Origin: Gammaproteobacteria bacterium
GTDB lineage: Bacteria; Pseudomonadota; Gammaproteobacteria; SAR86; TMED112
NCBI GenBank assembly: GCA_002683115.1
Contig: NYSP01000034.1
Span: 26,328-32,330, forward strand
Direction of reading: 5' to 3'
Length of the DNA stretch: 6,003 nt
The notes beneath the pieces are model-generated. The model was not told the DNA's origin. It made no database searches and saw only the letters and a program-made list of their open reading frames with translations. A program made the translations under genes and the position numbers. Below, in pieces: positions 1-5,970 of the stretch. Numbering within the stretch: the stretch's first letter is position 1; every line of letters starts with the position of its first letter.

Positions 1-27
1 TTTACATCTAAGTACACTAAATATAAA
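1..27 (+). promoter_or_regulatory. Possible weak promoter for the DUF1289 gene
   Basis: TTTACA at 1-6 resembles a -35 box (5 of 6) and TATAAA at 22-27 a -10 box (5 of 6). The 15-bp spacer is two bases shorter than ideal. A start near base 34 would leave a leader of only about 9 nt before the ATG at 43, and no Shine-Dalgarno sequence is visible there. In AT-rich DNA such boxes arise easily by chance, and the window edge hides the upstream context. Confidence 0.2.
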
Positions 28-42
28 GAAAGCAAAACTCTA

Positions 43-501
43 ATGACAGACAAACTAATCAAGAGAACGCCTTGTATAGGTATATGTTCTACTACTTATG
101 GTGACGATACATGCCGAGGCTGTAGAAGATATAGGGAAGAAATCACATCCTGGATTAAATATTCTGATTCTGAAAAAAATATAGTTAATAGGCGTCTTGA
201 GAAGTTTAAAATCACTGTTCTACAGGATAAATTTAAGATTACAGATGCTGAAAAGCTTAAGACAGCTTTAAAAGAAGCAAGAATTAGATTTAATCAAGAT
301 TTAGACCCAATTTGTTGGATTTTTGACTTATTTAGAAATACCAGTGCTGAAAATATCAATTTGTCTGAGTTTGGCATTTGCTTGAAGAAAGATTTCGACT
401 CAGTGCCTCTCGATCAGCTAAAGGATGACATCAATAATGAATTTTATGATTTATCTGAAGCTCACTACCAAAGGTATATCCAGCCAAGCTTCTTCACTTA
501 A
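43..501 (+). CDS. DUF1289 family four-cysteine protein with long C-terminal extension
   Basis: Predicted cytoplasmic protein of 152 residues, molecular function unknown. The N-terminus carries the DUF1289 signature: Thr-Pro-Cys-Ile-Gly-Ile-Cys at residues 9-15, then Cys24-x-x-Cys27, followed by a basic/aromatic helix ending in Thr-Ser-Trp (35-37). Cys11, Cys15, Cys24 and Cys27 look like a metal or Fe-S ligand set, which is inference from spacing. DUF1289 proteins are often only about 60-80 residues (E. coli YdhL is one); here about 110 residues follow the motif, rich in Lys, Asp and Glu, with no motif I recognise and no membrane segment. The ATG at 43 is the first possible start and puts the motif 10 residues in, as is usual. 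No Shine-Dalgarno sequence precedes it. Its stop overlaps the end of the convergent umuC gene by 8 bp, so the two transcripts must be complementary at their 3' ends. Confidence 0.85.
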   Translation: MTDKLIKRTPCIGICSTTYGDDTCRGCRRYREEITSWIKYSDSEKNIVNRRLEKFKITVLQDKFKITDAEKLKTALKEARIRFNQDLDPICWIFDLFRNTSAENINLSEFGICLKKDFDSVPLDQLKDDINNEFYDLSEAHYQRYIQPSFFT

Positions 502-1756
502 CCAAAGGTATCTCGGAGATCTTTGTTGTATACCTCTTAGATTTAATTTCTCTTTTCATTTTCCATGTATTCCTATAGCCTTGATTACCGAAACCAATTT
601 TGGCAATTTCCATTAGATTAATGTAATCAACAGTCTTCATCAGTTTTGAAGAAGTTTTGTCACATTTTCTTCTATCAAATAAAGACATCTGGTAGCCAAA
701 ACTATCAGTAAAATCACTTAGCAATATTCCTGCTTTTGAGTATTGATAGCCTTCCATAAAAATCAAGTCTAGTATGCGGTTGGCATTTTTTATGATTACA
801 CGAGTATCATCGGTTGGATGAATCATCTCAAGAGATCTCGATGCGTAAATTTGTTTAATTCTAGTATTAAATCTATTTGATCTTATAAAGACTGTCATTA
901 ATCTACATTTTTGATGTTCGTATCTTAGTTTTTCAGAGGCCCTACTTGCATGAAAGCTTATTGCCTCACTTAAAATATTCTTAGCTCTTACTCCTTTACC
1001 AAAACTTCTGCTTACCATTATCTGTTTCTTAGGCTCCATAAAATCATGCAAGGTTATGCATGATTGGCCTTTAAGCTCCCTAACAGTTCTTTCCAATACA
1101 ACATTAAAATTCTCACCTATTAGTCTTGGATTTATTTGACTAAGGTCAAAAGCTGTTTTTATTCCGATCTCAGAAAGTCTTGCTGTTAGCCTTCTTCCTA
1201 CTCCCCAGATTTTATCCACTGGCATAGATTTTAAGAAATGTCTTATTATTCTCGGCTCAGAAAGAATAACCACACCATCAAACCTAGGATCATCTTTGGC
1301 AACTTTATTAGCTAACTTTGCTAATGTCTTAGTGGGCGCTATGCCTATACTTACTGGTATACCTATCCATTCTTTAATTTTTCTTCTGCATTCATAAGCA
1401 AAGCTCACTAAATCTATATTTTTTTTAAATGATCTTAAATCCAAGAAAGCTTCATCTATGCTATATATGTCAATCTCTGGACAAAGTTCAGTTAGAACAT
1501 TCATTACCCTGTTAGATATATCTGCATAGAATTCATAATTTGATGAGAATACTATTCCCCCATTAGATAGGTAATCATCTTTCACTTGATACCAGGGCTG
1601 AGTCATACTTACTCCCATTTTTTTTGCTTCAGTAGATCGAGCAATGACACATCCATCGTTATTACTTAATACAACTACAGGTCTATTTTTTAGATCTGGT
1701 CTAAATATTTTTTCGCATGAAGCATAGAAACTATTGCAGTCAATTAAGGCGAACAT
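494..1756 (-). CDS. umuC: DNA polymerase V catalytic subunit UmuC (Y-family)
   Basis: Error-prone translesion DNA polymerase; in E. coli it works with two copies of UmuD' and a RecA protomer to copy past lesions during the SOS response. The protein has 420 residues, against 422 in E. coli. Catalytic metal ligands are present: Asp6 in the opening motif, and Asp101-Glu102 in Tyr-Ser-Ile-Asp-Glu-Ala-Phe. The steric-gate tyrosine is Tyr11. The finger-domain stretch around residues 28-40 (VVVLSNNDGCVIAR) is intact. A helix-hairpin-helix region follows at about 180-210, the little-finger domain at about 240-350, and a beta-clamp binding motif Gln356-Met-Ser-Leu-Phe360, equivalent to QLNLF in E. coli. 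The C-terminal tail keeps the Trp-x-Met-Lys-Arg and Arg-Tyr-Thr-Thr elements (398-411) typical of UmuC. The start codon overlaps the umuD stop in TAATG with no Shine-Dalgarno sequence, implying translational coupling. Nothing suggests decay. Confidence 0.96.
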   Translation of the reverse strand: MFALIDCNSFYASCEKIFRPDLKNRPVVVLSNNDGCVIARSTEAKKMGVSMTQPWYQVKDDYLSNGGIVFSSNYEFYADISNRVMNVLTELCPEIDIYSIDEAFLDLRSFKKNIDLVSFAYECRRKIKEWIGIPVSIGIAPTKTLAKLANKVAKDDPRFDGVVILSEPRIIRHFLKSMPVDKIWGVGRRLTARLSEIGIKTAFDLSQINPRLIGENFNVVLERTVRELKGQSCITLHDFMEPKKQIMVSRSFGKGVRAKNILSEAISFHASRASEKLRYEHQKCRLMTVFIRSNRFNTRIKQIYASRSLEMIHPTDDTRVIIKNANRILDLIFMEGYQYSKAGILLSDFTDSFGYQMSLFDRRKCDKTSSKLMKTVDYINLMEIAKIGFGNQGYRNTWKMKREIKSKRYTTKISEIPLVK

Positions 1757-2157
1757 TAGTAATTATTTATTGAAGACGTGACGACACCCAGTAGATCGAA
1801 ATTAATTATTTTGTCTATATCCAGTATTTTGTTATTCAAACAATCAGTAATTAGCAACTTTTTTGATCCAAAAATAATTCTTCTACAGAGAAACTCGCCA
1901 TTAATTGAGGCAACAATTATATTTCTGTTAACTGGCTTTAAGCTTCTATCTATTATTAATATTGCATTATCCTTTATGCCAGACAGAATCATTTCATTGC
2001 CCTTAAAGCGCATTAAAAATGTAGAACTTGCTCGTTTAATAAGAAGTTCATTCATATTAATTGGATTCTCTACATAATCATTAGCAGGGCTTGGAAAGCC
2101 TGAGTGTTTAAGCTTCTTGTGAGAAAAAGGATCCTTATAATCTTTATTAGAAAACAT
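1756..2157 (-). CDS. umuD: UmuD-like Pol V accessory subunit lacking the Ser-Lys catalytic dyad
   Basis: Peptidase S24 family partner of UmuC, 133 residues (139 in E. coli). The family fold is clear: Gly20-Phe-Pro-Ser-Pro-Ala matches the E. coli sequence after its cleavage site, followed by Asp27-Tyr-Val-Glu30, Leu-Leu-Ile at 38-40, Ile-Ile-Asp at 68-70, Asn86-Gly-Glu-Phe89 and Leu-Gly-Val-Val at 123-126. Normal UmuD removes its first 24 residues when RecA filaments are present, using Ser60 and Lys97, to make active UmuD'. Aligned without gaps over this stretch, Ser60 is Glu55 (GAA codon, 1993-1995), Lys97 is Arg92 (AGA, 1882-1884) and Cys24-Gly25 is Ser19-Gly20. Self-cleavage should therefore be impossible. 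The frame is intact and the gene sits behind a LexA operator, so it is probably a working protein, not a pseudogene. The ATG at 2157 is the only usable start; an in-frame TAA lies just upstream and no Shine-Dalgarno sequence is seen. Family membership is firm; loss of cleavage is inferred from residues. Confidence 0.93.
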   Translation of the reverse strand: MFSNKDYKDPFSHKKLKHSGFPSPANDYVENPINMNELLIKRASSTFLMRFKGNEMILSGIKDNAILIIDRSLKPVNRNIIVASINGEFLCRRIIFGSKKLLITDCLNNKILDIDKIINFDLLGVVTSSINNY

Positions 2158-2162
2158 AAAAG

Positions 2163-2182
2163 TACTGTATATTTATACAGTA
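2163..2182. promoter_or_regulatory. LexA (SOS) operator of umuDC
   Basis: CTGTATATTTATACAG (2165-2180), flanked by TA on both sides, is a 20-bp palindrome broken only at the two central bases. It differs by one base from the E. coli LexA consensus TACTG-(TA)5-CAGTA. It lies between the end of lpxH (2198) and the umuD start (2157), so umuDC should be repressed by LexA and induced by DNA damage. Only five bases separate it from the ATG. On the minus strand a -10-like TATAAA lies inside the box (2177-2172), which would place the transcript start near 2165 and give a leader of under 10 nt. No good -35 box is evident. Confidence 0.9.
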
Positions 2183-2197
2183 TTTTATAATAAATTA

Positions 2198-2914
2198 TTA
2201 AAGTGGAAAAGACTTAAGTTCGATGTTTCCTTGCTTATATTCAATTATCCAACCTTCATTATTTTCCCAACTTCCAAGCACTGCTCTGGAAGCGCCACTG
2301 TCAAGTTTATGAACAGCAGGTCTATGTGTGTGGCCATGTATCAAGATATCTATTTTGTTCTTATCAATGATTTCGTTAACATAGGCCATGTTTACATCCA
2401 TTATGTTTTCCGCCTTGTTACTACTAGATTCTGCACTTTGAGATCTGAGCTGGTTGGCAAAATCTATTCTCTCTTCAATCGTTTTCGACAGAAAAGTCTC
2501 AATCCATTGTTCAGACCGCAATGTCTTTTTTAAATTCTGATATTCAATATCGTCGGTACAAAAAACATCACCATGTGAAACCATAATTTTGCAAAACTCG
2601 TCTTCAATAACAGTCATATCATCAATAATTTGGATTCCTGTCATTTCTTCAAATTTAGAGCCTAGTAAGAAATCCCTATTACCATGTATAAGGAAAATAT
2701 TGAGACCATTATCAGTAGCACTCTTTATATTTTGAATAATATTTTTATTGATTGGGTTCTGATCATCGTCACCAATCCAGTATTCAAATAAATCACCAAT
2801 GATGTAAAGCGAATTGAACTCACTTTGAGCCCTTAATAATAAATCATAAAAGGTTTTAAGCCTGCTATTTTCTATTGGTTCAAGATGAAGGTCAGAAATA
2901 AATGCTATTGACAT
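2198..2914 (-). CDS. lpxH: UDP-2,3-diacylglucosamine diphosphatase LpxH
   Basis: Calcineurin-like metallophosphoesterase that splits UDP-2,3-diacylglucosamine into lipid X and UMP, the fourth step of the Raetz lipid A pathway. In studied species it is Mn-dependent and peripheral to the inner membrane. The 238 residues contain every family motif: Asp8-x-His10 (ISDLHL), Gly-Asp41-Leu-Phe-Glu-Tyr-Trp, Gly-Asn79-Arg80-Asp, Ser-His114-Gly-Asp and Gly-His195-Thr-His197-Arg-Pro. These positions match the metal ligands and active-site arginine of E. coli LpxH. The region about 120-180 is the helical insert expected to cover the acyl chains. The ATG at 2914 places Asp8 correctly; a Shine-Dalgarno sequence is not visible. 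It is transcribed toward umuD, 40 bp away, with no convincing terminator between them apart from the LexA palindrome, so some read-through into umuDC is possible. The gene implies a Gram-negative outer membrane with lipopolysaccharide. Confidence 0.96.
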   Translation of the reverse strand: MSIAFISDLHLEPIENSRLKTFYDLLLRAQSEFNSLYIIGDLFEYWIGDDDQNPINKNIIQNIKSATDNGLNIFLIHGNRDFLLGSKFEEMTGIQIIDDMTVIEDEFCKIMVSHGDVFCTDDIEYQNLKKTLRSEQWIETFLSKTIEERIDFANQLRSQSAESSSNKAENIMDVNMAYVNEIIDKNKIDILIHGHTHRPAVHKLDSGASRAVLGSWENNEGWIIEYKQGNIELKSFPL

Positions 2915-2946
2915 AATCTGATAATAAAACTTTTTTTTAGATTATG
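2912..2946. repeat. 8-bp inverted repeat over the lpxH start and divergent spacer
   Basis: CATAATCT (2912-2919) and AGATTATG (2939-2946) are exact reverse complements separated by 19 bases that include a run of eight T. The left arm contains the complement of the lpxH start codon, so in lpxH mRNA starting upstream of 2946 the ATG could pair with the far arm. It could be a regulator site, an RNA hairpin, or chance in AT-rich DNA. Confidence 0.35.
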
Positions 2947-2977
2947 GAAAACGATTAAAAGCATTTAAAATGCAAAC
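2915..2977. promoter_or_regulatory. Divergent promoter region between lpxH and the peptidase operon
   Basis: These 63 bases separate two outward-facing starts, so they must hold at least part of both promoters if the genes have their own. It is very A+T-rich. No pair of -35 and -10 boxes with proper spacing stands out on either strand. TAAAAT at 2966-2971 could be a -10 for the plus strand, which would place the transcript start at about the ATG itself. Neither gene has a Shine-Dalgarno sequence here. The regional role is inferred from gene layout. Confidence 0.5.
2961..2973. repeat. Small palindrome just before the peptidase start
   Basis: GCATTTAAAATGC is a 6-bp perfect inverted repeat around one central base, ending four bases before the ATG at 2978. 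It overlaps a -10-like TAAAAT and could be an operator placed to block the promoter, or a chance AT-rich palindrome. Confidence 0.35.
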
Positions 2978-5062
2978 ATGAAAAAATACATCATAATCAT
3001 TTGCGTAACATTTTTAATCATGAGCTGTAATACAGATAAAGAAATTATAGTAGACACGTCCGATCCTTATATCTGGCTTGAAGAGGTTGAAGGCACAGAT
3101 GCCCTCGACTGGGTGAGGTCTCAAAATAAAATTACGGAAGCAAGATATGCAGAATCTGAAGAATTCTCCTCTACTTATGAAGAACTATTAGAGGAATATC
3201 AGTCGACTGACAGAATACCTTATGCCAGTGTACAGGGTGGCAAGATGTATAACTTTTGGCGTGATGAAAAAAACGTAAGAGGAGTATGGAGAAGAACTAC
3301 AATTGAGTCCTATAAGACCGAGAATCCTGAATGGGAGACTTTGTTAGATATTGATGAACTTGCCAAGAAAGAAAACCAAAATTGGGTTTATAAAGGTTCT
3401 GACTGCCTTGCTCCAAATTTTGATAGATGTCTTCTAAGTTTATCTATAGGTGGAAAAGATGCCGTAGTTGTAAGGGAATTCGATCTAGTTAATAAAGTAT
3501 TTGTTGAGGATGGTTTTAATACAGTTGAATCAAAACAATATTCTAGTTGGATAAACGAAAATCAGATAATGATTGCCACAGATTTCGGAGAGGGCACAAT
3601 GAATGAATCAGGCTATCCAAAACAAGTTAAGCTTTGGACAAGAGGTGAAAATTTATATGAGATTGCACCAATTTTCGACGGTGATTACACCAAAATATTT
3701 AGTTTTCCATTTTCTTCTATCAGACCAGATGGTAATTATTTTGGAATAGTTGAAGGACCTACTTTTTTTACCAAAGTGCTTTATCTCTTAAAAGATGAAG
3801 AGCTTGTAAAACTTGATCTGCCACTAAAAATGGATGTAAATGGAACTTTTAAAGGCTCACTTATTGTAAGTCTTGACGAAGATTGGAGAGGTTATTCCTC
3901 AGGATCACTTGTCGCAGTAAACATTGAGGACGCTCTTAATCAGGAAATATCTGATGCTTCCATCGAGCTTATTTTTGCCCCAACTGAAAAACGATTCATG
4001 CAAGGTGTGAGACTTGGCAAGAATGAGATCTATGTAAATGTTTTGGATAATATAAATGGAAAAATTTTACATTATGAAAAGATTGGACCTAATTGGAGTG
4101 AGAGTGAAATCAGAAGTTTTGGTAATGCGGCTCTCTCAATTTCTTCCATAGATGAATGGGATGAGCACCTTTTTATAAGTGCTGAAAGCTTTACCGAGCC
4201 TACTTCTCTTTATTATTCAGATGCAAATAAGGATTTTATAAAAATAAAATCTCTTAAAGAGAAATTTGATCCAGATAAATATAGAGTTGAGCAGCTATAT
4301 GCTACTTCAGCTGATGGAACACAAATTCCATATTTCCAAGTATCAAATGTATCAATGGAGAAAAATTCAAGCAATCCAACTCTTCTTTATGGATATGGAG
4401 GGTTTCAAATTCCTCTGACTCCTTCTTATCTTGGTTCTTTCGCAAGACAGTGGTTAGATAATGGTGGTGTTTATGTTATTGCAAATATCAGAGGTGGTGG
4501 TGAATTTGGACCGAAATGGCATCAATCAGCTTTAAAGCAAAACCGCCAAAGAGCATATGATGATTTTATTGCAGTCGGTGAGGCTCTTATTGCTAACAAA
4601 ATTACATCCAGCAAACATTTGGGTATAAGAGGCGGTTCTAATGGCGGCTTATTGGTTGGCGCCGTAGTAACTCAAAGACCAGATCTTTTTAATGCAGTTA
4701 TTTGTGCTGTTCCATTACTAGATATGTATAGGTATGACAAACTGCTTGCTGGTGCATCTTGGGTCGATGAATATGGAGATCCTGATAATCCAGATGAGTG
4801 GAGTTTTATTAGTAAGTACTCTCCATATCAAAACGTATTTGCTGAGAGAGAATATCCTGAAATTTATTTTTATACATCAACTAAGGATGATCGTGTCCAT
4901 CCGGGTCATGCAAGAAAAATGGCTAAGAAGATGATCGACCAAGGCCATCAGGTTATTTATTATGAAAATATTGAAGGAGGACATTCAGCTGCTGCAAATC
5001 TGAAGCAATCAGCATATATGACAACACTTCAGCTTGAATACCTTAAAGACAAGCTCCTTTAA
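2978..5062 (+). CDS. Prolyl oligopeptidase-family serine peptidase (S9A), predicted lipoprotein
   Basis: Serine peptidase expected to cut short peptides after proline in the cell envelope. Of 694 residues, 1-16 form a lipoprotein signal (Lys-Lys, then a hydrophobic run to Ile-Met-Ser) before Cys17, a plausible lipidation site although Met at -2 is not ideal. Asn18 at +2 would not retain it in the inner membrane under the usual Lol rule. An N-terminal segment with Asp-Pro-Tyr-x-Trp-Leu-Glu (29-35), typical of S9A, leads into the beta-propeller (about 80-435) and the alpha/beta hydrolase domain (about 440-694). The triad is Ser554 in Gly-Gly-Ser-Asn-Gly-Gly, Asp637 in Asp-Asp-Arg-Val, and His669 in Gly-Gly-His. 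Tyr473 (oxyanion hole), Trp595 (proline pocket) and Arg639 match key residues of porcine prolyl oligopeptidase. The ATG at 2978 starts the signal peptide; no Shine-Dalgarno sequence is seen. The stop overlaps the next start by one base (TAATG). Family assignment is firm; the natural substrate and exact membrane are unknown. Confidence 0.95.
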   Translation: MKKYIIIICVTFLIMSCNTDKEIIVDTSDPYIWLEEVEGTDALDWVRSQNKITEARYAESEEFSSTYEELLEEYQSTDRIPYASVQGGKMYNFWRDEKNVRGVWRRTTIESYKTENPEWETLLDIDELAKKENQNWVYKGSDCLAPNFDRCLLSLSIGGKDAVVVREFDLVNKVFVEDGFNTVESKQYSSWINENQIMIATDFGEGTMNESGYPKQVKLWTRGENLYEIAPIFDGDYTKIFSFPFSSIRPDGNYFGIVEGPTFFTKVLYLLKDEELVKLDLPLKMDVNGTFKGSLIVSLDEDWRGYSSGSLVAVNIEDALNQEISDASIELIFAPTEKRFMQGVRLGKNEIYVNVLDNINGKILHYEKIGPNWSESEIRSFGNAALSISSIDEWDEHLFISAESFTEPTSLYYSDANKDFIKIKSLKEKFDPDKYRVEQLYATSADGTQIPYFQVSNVSMEKNSSNPTLLYGYGGFQIPLTPSYLGSFARQWLDNGGVYVIANIRGGGEFGPKWHQSALKQNRQRAYDDFIAVGEALIANKITSSKHLGIRGGSNGGLLVGAVVTQRPDLFNAVICAVPLLDMYRYDKLLAGASWVDEYGDPDNPDEWSFISKYSPYQNVFAEREYPEIYFYTSTKDDRVHPGHARKMAKKMIDQGHQVIYYENIEGGHSAAANLKQSAYMTTLQLEYLKDKLL

Positions 5063-5952
5063 TGACAGATGTGACATTACTAACTTGTCAGGCTTATTTT
5101 AAGCCTGACAATATCACCCCTTATATCCAAAATATATTATTTGAAGAGCAGCTTTTGAAATCTGCATTGGAAAATCAGGGTTTAACTGTGGATATTACTT
5201 ATTGGAATAATCCCTCATATGACTGGAGCAAAACAAGATCACTTGTTTTTCGTACAATTTGGGATTACTTCGAAAGATTTGATGAGTTTTTATTATGGCT
5301 TGAAGAAGTAAGACACCAAACTCAATTAATCAATTCCTATGATTTGGTGAAATGGAATATTGATAAACACTATTTAAAAGAACTATCAGAGAAAGGGATA
5401 AAAATAGTGCCAACTTATTTTGCTAAAAAGAATTCCAAAAGAAACTTAGCAGAGATTATAGAATTGCAACAATGGAAAGATGTTGTAATAAAGCCAGCAA
5501 TATCTGCTTCAGCATATAAAACTTTTAAGATTCTTGAAGAAACAGTTAATTCAAATGAAAAATTATTTAAAGATTTGTTGAATCAAAGAGATATGCTTGT
5601 TCAGCCATTCATAAATACGATCGAGAAATTCGGCGAAGCCTCACTTATGGTGATAGATGGAAAGTTTACACATGCAATTTTGAAAAAAGCTAAACCTGGT
5701 GATTTTAGAGTACAAGATGATTTTGGCGGTACGGTTCACGATTATGTCCCAACAAAAAAAGAAATTGAGTTTGCAGAAATGGCAATTGAAAAATGTAAAG
5801 CAAAACCACTTTACGGCAGAGTGGATATCATTTGGGATAATGAAAAAAATTTTTATCTTTCCGAACTTGAAATCATTGAACCTGAATTATGGTTAAGAAA
5901 TTATCCAAAAAGTGCTGAAAGCATAGCTGAAGCAGTTAAGATAATTTTATAA
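5062..5952 (+). CDS. ATP-grasp domain protein, DcsG-like group
   Basis: Predicted cytoplasmic ATP-dependent ligase of 296 residues that should join a carboxylate, through an acyl-phosphate, to an amine or similar nucleophile; the substrate is unknown. The N-terminal domain has Val-Thr-Leu-Leu-Thr-Cys (4-9) and Arg64-x-Ile-Trp-Asp-Tyr (64-69), then Trp98-Asn-x-Asp-Lys102. The ATP-grasp fold follows: Val-Ile-Lys144-Pro with Ser-Ala-Ser (148-150), Gln181-Pro-Phe, Gly-Glu192-x-Ser with Asp-Gly-Lys-Phe-Thr-His-Ala (199-205), Gly-Asp-Phe-Arg-Val-Gln (213-218), Gly-Arg-Val-Asp255, and Glu268-x-Glu270-x-x-Glu273-Pro, the likely Mg/ATP ligands. From memory this pattern fits the group often annotated after DcsG, the D-cycloserine ring-closing enzyme, but nothing here shows cycloserine synthesis. 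The start overlaps the peptidase stop in TAATG without a Shine-Dalgarno sequence, so translation is probably coupled. A strong inverted repeat lies within codons 8-17. Fold is confident, function open. Confidence 0.87.
   Translation: MTDVTLLTCQAYFKPDNITPYIQNILFEEQLLKSALENQGLTVDITYWNNPSYDWSKTRSLVFRTIWDYFERFDEFLLWLEEVRHQTQLINSYDLVKWNIDKHYLKELSEKGIKIVPTYFAKKNSKRNLAEIIELQQWKDVVIKPAISASAYKTFKILEETVNSNEKLFKDLLNQRDMLVQPFINTIEKFGEASLMVIDGKFTHAILKKAKPGDFRVQDDFGGTVHDYVPTKKEIEFAEMAIEKCKAKPLYGRVDIIWDNEKNFYLSELEIIEPELWLRNYPKSAESIAEAVKIIL
5085..5111. repeat. Perfect 12-bp inverted repeat (hairpin) inside the ATP-grasp start region
   Basis: TTGTCAGGCTTA (5085-5096) and TAAGCCTGACAA (5100-5111) are exact reverse complements around a TTT loop. 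The repeat begins 20 bases after the ATP-grasp start codon ends and encodes about residues 8-17, a part of the protein that fits the family, so it is coding sequence and not a misplaced spacer. No T-run follows on the plus strand, so it is not a standard intrinsic terminator. It may shape translation of the ligase or the stability of the upstream peptidase message. Confidence 0.85.
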
Positions 5953-5961
5953 TTATATTTT

Positions 5962-5967
5962 AGGAGA
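5962..5967 (+). promoter_or_regulatory. Ribosome binding site of the gene at 5971
   Basis: AGGAGA lies 3 bases before the ATG at 5971. It is the only clear Shine-Dalgarno sequence in the window and supports that ATG as a real start in the 18-bp gap after the ATP-grasp gene. Confidence 0.7.
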
Positions 5968-5970
5968 AAT

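Noticed and set aside
503..525. Hairpin CAAAG-gt-ATCTC / GAGAT-CTTTG after the DUF1289 stop as a terminator
   Set aside because: The stem has a 2-nt bulge, little GC, no T-run after it, and lies within umuC coding sequence.
1778..2077. Plus-strand open frame of 99 residues, rich in Ile and Leu, opposite umuD
   Set aside because: It is the complement of a well-supported umuD gene; the hydrophobic look follows from AT-rich codons on the other strand, and it has no ribosome binding site or family motif.
1756..2157. umuD as a pseudogene
   Set aside because: The frame is intact at near full length, core family motifs are kept, the stop couples to umuC, and the LexA operator is nearly perfect. 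Decay would not be expected to spare all of these.
2231..2533. Plus-strand open frame of 100 residues opposite lpxH
   Set aside because: It lies fully antisense to lpxH, whose catalytic motifs are all present, and shows no motif of its own.
2908..2913. Perfect TTGACA as a -35 box for the peptidase operon
   Set aside because: No -10 box is found 16-18 bp downstream; the hexamer is made by the lpxH start codons on the other strand.
4734..4934. Second plus-strand reading frame within the peptidase gene
   Set aside because: It overlaps the catalytic domain of the peptidase in another frame and has no independent support; the frames at 425-616 and 5699-5896 were dropped for the same reason.
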